Shown here: positions 60,088 to 64,000 of the stretch, piece after piece | How the letters are laid out: every line of letters begins with the position of its first letter | Numbering within the stretch: position 1 is the stretch's first letter | Origin: CAVRCA01 sp963719345 | Lineage (GTDB): Bacteria > Pseudomonadota > Alphaproteobacteria > Acetobacterales > Acetobacteraceae | DNA: 64,000 bases | Assembly: GCA_963719345.1 (NCBI GenBank) | Contig: CAVRCA010000001.1 | Span: 1,364,001-1,428,000 of the forward strand | Reading direction: 5' to 3' | Made by a program: the position numbers and the translations under genes | Notes under the pieces: generated by a model | Told to the model about the DNA's origin: nothing | Database searches by the model: none | The model's input: the letters and a program-made list of their open reading frames with translations, nothing else

Positions 60088-61623
60088 ATGGCTGTGGAAA
60101 CGACCGACACGCCGCGCCTGGCGATGCGCGGCATCTCCAAGACGTTTCCCGGCGTCAAGGCGCTCAACAACGTCCAATTGCAGGCGTGGGGCGGCGAGGT
60201 GCTGGCCCTGATGGGCGAGAACGGCGCCGGCAAGTCCACGCTGATGAAGATCCTGGCCGGCGCCTACCACGCCGATGCGGGTGGTGAAATCCTGATCGAC
60301 GGCAAGCCGGTGTCGATCACCGATCCGATCGCGGCCAAGCGCCACGGCATCGCGATCATTTACCAGGAACTGGCGCTGGCTCCCAACCTGACCGTGGCGG
60401 AAAACATCTATTTGGGCACCGAGCCGTCGCGTGGCGGCCGGGTCGACCGGCGCGCCATGAACGAGGGCTGCCGGCCGGTGCTGGAGCGCCTCGGCGCCCC
60501 TTTCGCCCCCGGCACGGTGGTGGGCGCGCTCTCGATCGCCGAGCAGCAGCTCGTCGAGATCGCGCGCGCCTTGCACGCACGGTCGAAGATCGTGGTGCTC
60601 GACGAGCCGACCACCGCGCTGTCGTCGCGTGAGACCGAGCGATTGTTCGCGCTGGTGCGGCAGTTGCGGGCCGACGGCATCGCCTTGATCTACATCAGCC
60701 ATCGCATGGCCGAGGTCTACGAATTGGCCGACCGCGTCGCCGTGCTGCGCGATGGCGGCTATGTCGGCACGCTCACCCGCGACGAGCTCAGTGCCGAACG
60801 CCTGGTGAAGATGATGGTCGGGCGCGACCTGTCGAGTTTCTACACCAAGGAACACGACCCGCACGGCAACCACGGCCCGGTCATTCTCGACGTCAAGGGC
60901 GTCACCGACGGCGGCAGGCGGGTGCGACCCTGCAGTTTCCAGCTCCATGCCGGCGAGGTGCTGGGCATCGCCGGCCTGGTCGGGTCGGGCCGGACGGAAC
61001 TCGCGCGACTGATCTACGGCGCCGACCGAAGGACCGGCGGCGAAGTCACGCTGCAGGGCCGCGCGTTGTCGATCAACGCACCGGAGGACGCGCTGGCGGT
61101 CGGGATCGCCTATCTGACCGAGGATCGCAAAGGGTTGGGCCTGTTCCTCGACCTCTCCTGCGGCACGAACATCAACCTCGGCGTGATCGCGCGCGATTCC
61201 AAGGCGGCCGGCATCCTTGATCTGCCCGCGGGCCGACGCCGTGCCGCCCAGGCGTTCCAGGCGATGCGCGTCCGCGCCGCCAGTCCGCAGGTACTCGTGG
61301 GCAGCCTCTCCGGCGGCAACCAGCAGAAGGTGTTGTTGTCGCGATGGCTGGAGATCGGCCCCAAGGTGCTGATCCTCGACGAACCGACGCGCGGCGTCGA
61401 TATCGGCGCCAAGTCGGAGATCTATCGGATCATCGACGAACTCGCCAGCCGGAGCATCGGCATCATCGTGATCTCAAGCGAGCTGCCCGAGATCATCGGC
61501 ATCTGCGATCGTGTGCTGGTGATGCGCGAAGGACGCATCGCCGGTGAGGTCGGTGGACCGGGCGGGCAGCCGATCACGCAGGAAAACATCATGGCCTACG
61601 GCGCCGGGATGGAAGCGGCCTAG
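60088..61623 (+). CDS. Sugar ABC transporter ATP-binding protein (RbsA/MglA type)
   Basis: 511 residues with two nucleotide-binding halves. First half: Walker A GENGAGKSTLMKILAG, signature LSIAEQQLVEIARAL, Walker B KIVVLDEPTTALS. Second half: degenerate Walker A GLVGSGRTEL, signature LSGGNQQKVLLSRWL, Walker B VLILDEPTRGVD. Such fused ATPases power CUT2-family pentose/hexose uptake. Cytosolic, binds the permease dimer. Confidence 0.95.
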   Translation: MAVETTDTPRLAMRGISKTFPGVKALNNVQLQAWGGEVLALMGENGAGKSTLMKILAGAYHADAGGEILIDGKPVSITDPIAAKRHGIAIIYQELALAPNLTVAENIYLGTEPSRGGRVDRRAMNEGCRPVLERLGAPFAPGTVVGALSIAEQQLVEIARALHARSKIVVLDEPTTALSSRETERLFALVRQLRADGIALIYISHRMAEVYELADRVAVLRDGGYVGTLTRDELSAERLVKMMVGRDLSSFYTKEHDPHGNHGPVILDVKGVTDGGRRVRPCSFQLHAGEVLGIAGLVGSGRTELARLIYGADRRTGGEVTLQGRALSINAPEDALAVGIAYLTEDRKGLGLFLDLSCGTNINLGVIARDSKAAGILDLPAGRRRAAQAFQAMRVRAASPQVLVGSLSGGNQQKVLLSRWLEIGPKVLILDEPTRGVDIGAKSEIYRIIDELASRSIGIIVISSELPEIIGICDRVLVMREGRIAGEVGGPGGQPITQENIMAYGAGMEAA

Positions 61624-61644
61624 TCGAGGCCGGGGGGAACGACA

Positions 61645-62688
61645 ATGGCTGAAGCGGACAAGATCGAGCTGGCCGCCGCACCCGCGGTCGCGGCGTCAGG
61701 GGGCGCCGGGCTGTCGGCGCGACAGGTGCAGATCCGCAGCATGGTGCAAGCGCTGGGCATGCTCCCGGTGCTCATCATTCTTGCGATCGGGTTCCACTAC
61801 CTCACCGGCGAGCGCTTCTTCAGCGGCCAGAACATCGGCATCGTCGCGCAGCAGGCCGCGATCAACACGGTGCTCGGCTCCGGCATGACCTTCGTCATCC
61901 TGACCGGCGGCATCGATCTGTCGGTGGGATCGATCCTTGCGGCGTCCGCCATGGCCGCCCTGCTCGGCTCGCTCGTCCCGGACTGGGGGCTGCTGGGGAT
62001 TCCCGCGGCACTCATCACGGGACTGTTCTTCGGCGTGCTGAACGGCATGCTGATCGCCTTCCTCGGGCTGCCGCCGTTCATCGTCACGCTCGGATCGCTG
62101 ACCGCGGTGCGCGGCCTCGCCCGCCTGATGGGCGGCGACACCACGATCTTCAATGCCGATCTGCCGTTCGCCTTCATCGGCAACAGCAGCATACCCCTGG
62201 CACCCGGCGTCAGCATCCCGCTGCTCGCCGTCATCGCCCTCGCCGTCGTGCTGATATCCTGGTACGTGCTGCGGCGGACCGTGCTCGGGATCTGGATCTA
62301 TGCCGTCGGCGGCAATCCGGCGGCGGCCCGCCTGTCGGGCATCAAGGTCTGGGTCATTCTGCTGTTCGTCTACTCGGTATCCGGCCTGCTCGCCGGACTG
62401 GGCGGCGTGATGGCGGCGGCCCGGCTGTTCGCCGCCAACGGCCTGCAACTCGGCCAGTCCTATGAGCTGGATGCCATCGCCGCCGTCATCCTGGGCGGCA
62501 CCAGCTTCGTCGGCGGCATCGGTTCGATCTGGGGCACGCTGATCGGCGCGCTGATCATCGCCGTGCTGACCAACGGGCTGATCCTGCTCGGCGTCTCCGA
62601 CATCTGGCAGTTCATCATCAAGGGCCTGGTGATCATCGGCGCCGTCGCGCTCGACCGCTTCCGGCTGCAGGGCAGCGCCCGCACCTAG
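61645..62688 (+). CDS. Sugar ABC transporter permease (RbsC type)
   Basis: 347 residues, GGGGGGAACGAC upstream. About ten membrane helices; FVILTGGIDLSVGSILAASA (family signature), FFGVLNGMLIAFLGLPPFIV, TLGSLTAVRGLARLMGGD, AVGGNPAAARLSGIKV and AVILGGTSFVGGIGSIWGTL, the CUT2 coupling region. A cytosolic N-terminus of about 35 residues. Confidence 0.95.
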   Translation: MAEADKIELAAAPAVAASGGAGLSARQVQIRSMVQALGMLPVLIILAIGFHYLTGERFFSGQNIGIVAQQAAINTVLGSGMTFVILTGGIDLSVGSILAASAMAALLGSLVPDWGLLGIPAALITGLFFGVLNGMLIAFLGLPPFIVTLGSLTAVRGLARLMGGDTTIFNADLPFAFIGNSSIPLAPGVSIPLLAVIALAVVLISWYVLRRTVLGIWIYAVGGNPAAARLSGIKVWVILLFVYSVSGLLAGLGGVMAAARLFAANGLQLGQSYELDAIAAVILGGTSFVGGIGSIWGTLIGALIIAVLTNGLILLGVSDIWQFIIKGLVIIGAVALDRFRLQGSART

Positions 62689-62725
62689 CCGCATCCGACA
62701 CCATCCGTCAGGGAAGTTCGTCCAC

Positions 62726-63649
62726 ATGCTGAAAAACCTGCTGCTGGCCGCCGCCGCACTTACGCTGACCGCCGGCACCGGCTTCGCGAAGGACCTCAAG
62801 GCGATCGGGATCACCGTCGGCTCGCTCGGCAACCCGTTCTTCATCGCCGTCGAGAAGGGTGCCACCGACGCTGCGCACCAGATCGCGCCCGGGGCGAAGG
62901 TCACGACCACATCGTCCGACTACGACCTCAACAAGCAGTCGACCCAGATCGACAATTTCATCGCCTCCGGCGTCGACCTGATCCTCGTCAACGCCGCCGA
63001 TCCGAAGGCGATCGGGCCGGCGATCAAGCGTGCCGAGGCCGCCGGGATCACCGTCGTCGCGGTCGACGTCGCCGCCGCGGGCGCGGATGCGACGGTGCAG
63101 ACCGACAACGTTCAGGCCGGCCAGATCGCATGTCAGTTCCTCGCCGACAAGATCGGGCACAAGGGGAACGTCGTCATCGAGAACGGCCCGCAGGTGTCCT
63201 CCGTCATCGACCGGGTGAACGGCTGCAAGCAGGTTCTCGGGAAGTTTCCCGACATCAAGGTTTTGTCGTCCGATCAGGATGGGAAGGGCTCGCGCGATGG
63301 CGGATTGAACGTGATGCAGGGTTACCTGACCCGCTATCCGGACCTCGCCGGCGTGTTCGCCATCAACGACCCGCAGGCGATCGGATCAGACCTTGCGGCG
63401 CGTCAGCTCAACCGCAGCGGCATCGTCATCGTCTCGGTGGACGGCGCGCCCGACATCGTGACGGCGCTCAAGGGTCATACGGAGGTGCAGGCGTCCGCCA
63501 GCCAGGACCCGTACGCGATGGGCAAGCTCGCCGTGGAGATCGGCAACGGCATCATGAACGGCAAGAAGCCGGAAAACCCGATGGTGCTGATCCCCTCGAA
63601 GCTGGTCACGCGTGACAACGTGGCCGAGTACGCGGGCTGGACTTATTAG
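62726..63649 (+). CDS. Sugar ABC transporter substrate-binding protein (RbsB type)
   Basis: 307 residues. Signal peptide MLKNLLLAAAALTLTAGTGF with AKD cleavage. Two Rossmann-like lobes: KAIGITVGSLGNPFFIAVEK, DLILVNAADPKAIGPAIKRA, GVFAINDPQAIGSDLAARQL and IVIVSVDGAPDIVTALKGHT. A cluster of Asn/Asp/Phe in the cleft fits pentose, hexose or autoinducer-2. Last gene of a three-gene uptake unit. Confidence 0.95.
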   Translation: MLKNLLLAAAALTLTAGTGFAKDLKAIGITVGSLGNPFFIAVEKGATDAAHQIAPGAKVTTTSSDYDLNKQSTQIDNFIASGVDLILVNAADPKAIGPAIKRAEAAGITVVAVDVAAAGADATVQTDNVQAGQIACQFLADKIGHKGNVVIENGPQVSSVIDRVNGCKQVLGKFPDIKVLSSDQDGKGSRDGGLNVMQGYLTRYPDLAGVFAINDPQAIGSDLAARQLNRSGIVIVSVDGAPDIVTALKGHTEVQASASQDPYAMGKLAVEIGNGIMNGKKPENPMVLIPSKLVTRDNVAEYAGWTY

Positions 63650-63736
63650 GGCGTCAGCAGACGCCATTGCTCCTGGTCGTCACTCGCTGGCGGCCAGCAG
63701 AGCAAGTTGCGGCAAGGCAAACGAGCGGGGGGAAAC

Positions 63737-64000
63737 GTGAAACACGTGATTGCCGGATTGACGTGCCTCGGCCTGAGCGCGGCCGCCTCCGCCGCCTGGG
63801 CGGGCGACGTCTACATCGTCGACAACGCCCAGGGGAAGCGGCCGATGGTGATCCAGAAGGACAGCTTCGCCCGCAATGCCGTTCCCGTCACCAATGGCGG
63901 AGCGAACCAAGGCTATAGCTCCGCAACGATGTTCGCTACGCCGGGAACCGGCGTGACGTTCTACACGGGCCACATCGACGCGGGCGGCAAGATCGCGCCG
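63737..64000 (+). CDS. Secreted protein, start only (partial at window end)
   Basis: GTG at 63737 behind GGGGGGAAAC; 88 codons lie in the window. Signal peptide MKHVIAGLTCLGLSAAASAA with WAG cleavage region, then DVYIVDNAQGKRPMVIQKDS and FYTGHIDAGGKIAP, which could be the start of a cupin-like fold. It follows the sugar transporter by 87 bases and may belong to the same locus. Function not clear. Confidence 0.7.
   Translation, partial: MKHVIAGLTCLGLSAAASAAWAGDVYIVDNAQGKRPMVIQKDSFARNAVPVTNGGANQGYSSATMFATPGTGVTFYTGHIDAGGKIAP

Overview
The window is GC-rich chromosomal DNA from an alphaproteobacterium, most likely Rhodospirillales/Acetobacteraceae. This rests on gene content and order rather than a database search: yebC-ruvC-ruvA-ruvB, zapA next to a 5-formyl-THF cyclo-ligase, rpsU beside def and a COQ9-family gene, DUF6489 and SWIB-domain proteins, an IS1031-type IS5 element, a PHB-type acetoacetyl-CoA reductase and a periplasmic-style sugar-acid oxidoreductase cluster.

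Layout. 1-2.6 kb: tail of a molybdopterin-fold protein and nrdA. 2.6-6.2 kb: a large PAS hybrid histidine kinase. 6.4-16.5 kb: mostly minus-strand housekeeping (double cupin, prfC, two tandem coiled-coil membrane proteins, rpsD, an enoyl-CoA hydratase, a TrmJ-like methylase, cysS, ruvBAC, yebC). 16.5-19.85 kb: an accessory islet with a BrnT/BrnA-type and a ParE-type toxin-antitoxin pair, an IS5 element and an orphan plus-strand gene; copies of the yebC 5' end and of the ymdB 3' end lie in it as direct repeats. 19.85-23.3 kb: ymdB, 5-FCL, probable 6S RNA, zapA, thiE. 23.4-30.3 kb: VOC protein, small secreted proteins, an operon of Tat metallophosphoesterase, cupredoxin, ECF sigma and anti-sigma, an RraA-like protein and an SF2 helicase. 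30.3-39.3 kb: LivJ-type binding protein, MFS exporter, and two acyl-CoA dehydrogenase pairs on either side of a methyltransferase. 39.2-43.5 kb: DUF6489, a 25-residue membrane peptide, COQ9, def, rpsU, an amylo-alpha-1,6-glucosidase. 43.7-46.8 kb: isocitrate lyase, a 53-residue peptide with a duplicated motif, and a divergent RamB/ScfR-like regulator. 46.9-51.1 kb: FkbM methylase, GlcG/HbpS-like protein, CreA, GmhA-like isomerase, SWIB protein, AI-2E/PerM transporter. 51.1-57.5 kb: minus-strand set of GMC oxidoreductase, gluconate dehydrogenase subunit 3-like protein, membrane protein, enolase-superfamily enzyme, TPP enzyme and phbB. 57.7 kb to the end: three SDR dehydrogenases, a complete ribose-type sugar ABC transporter and the start of a secreted protein, which looks like a polyol or sugar uptake and oxidation locus.

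Quality caveat. At least seven conserved genes are split by one-base (once possibly two-base) frame changes, and the GMC gene runs into about 120 bases of almost pure C/G. These look like sequencing or assembly errors, not decay, so those genes are described as whole genes with their break points.
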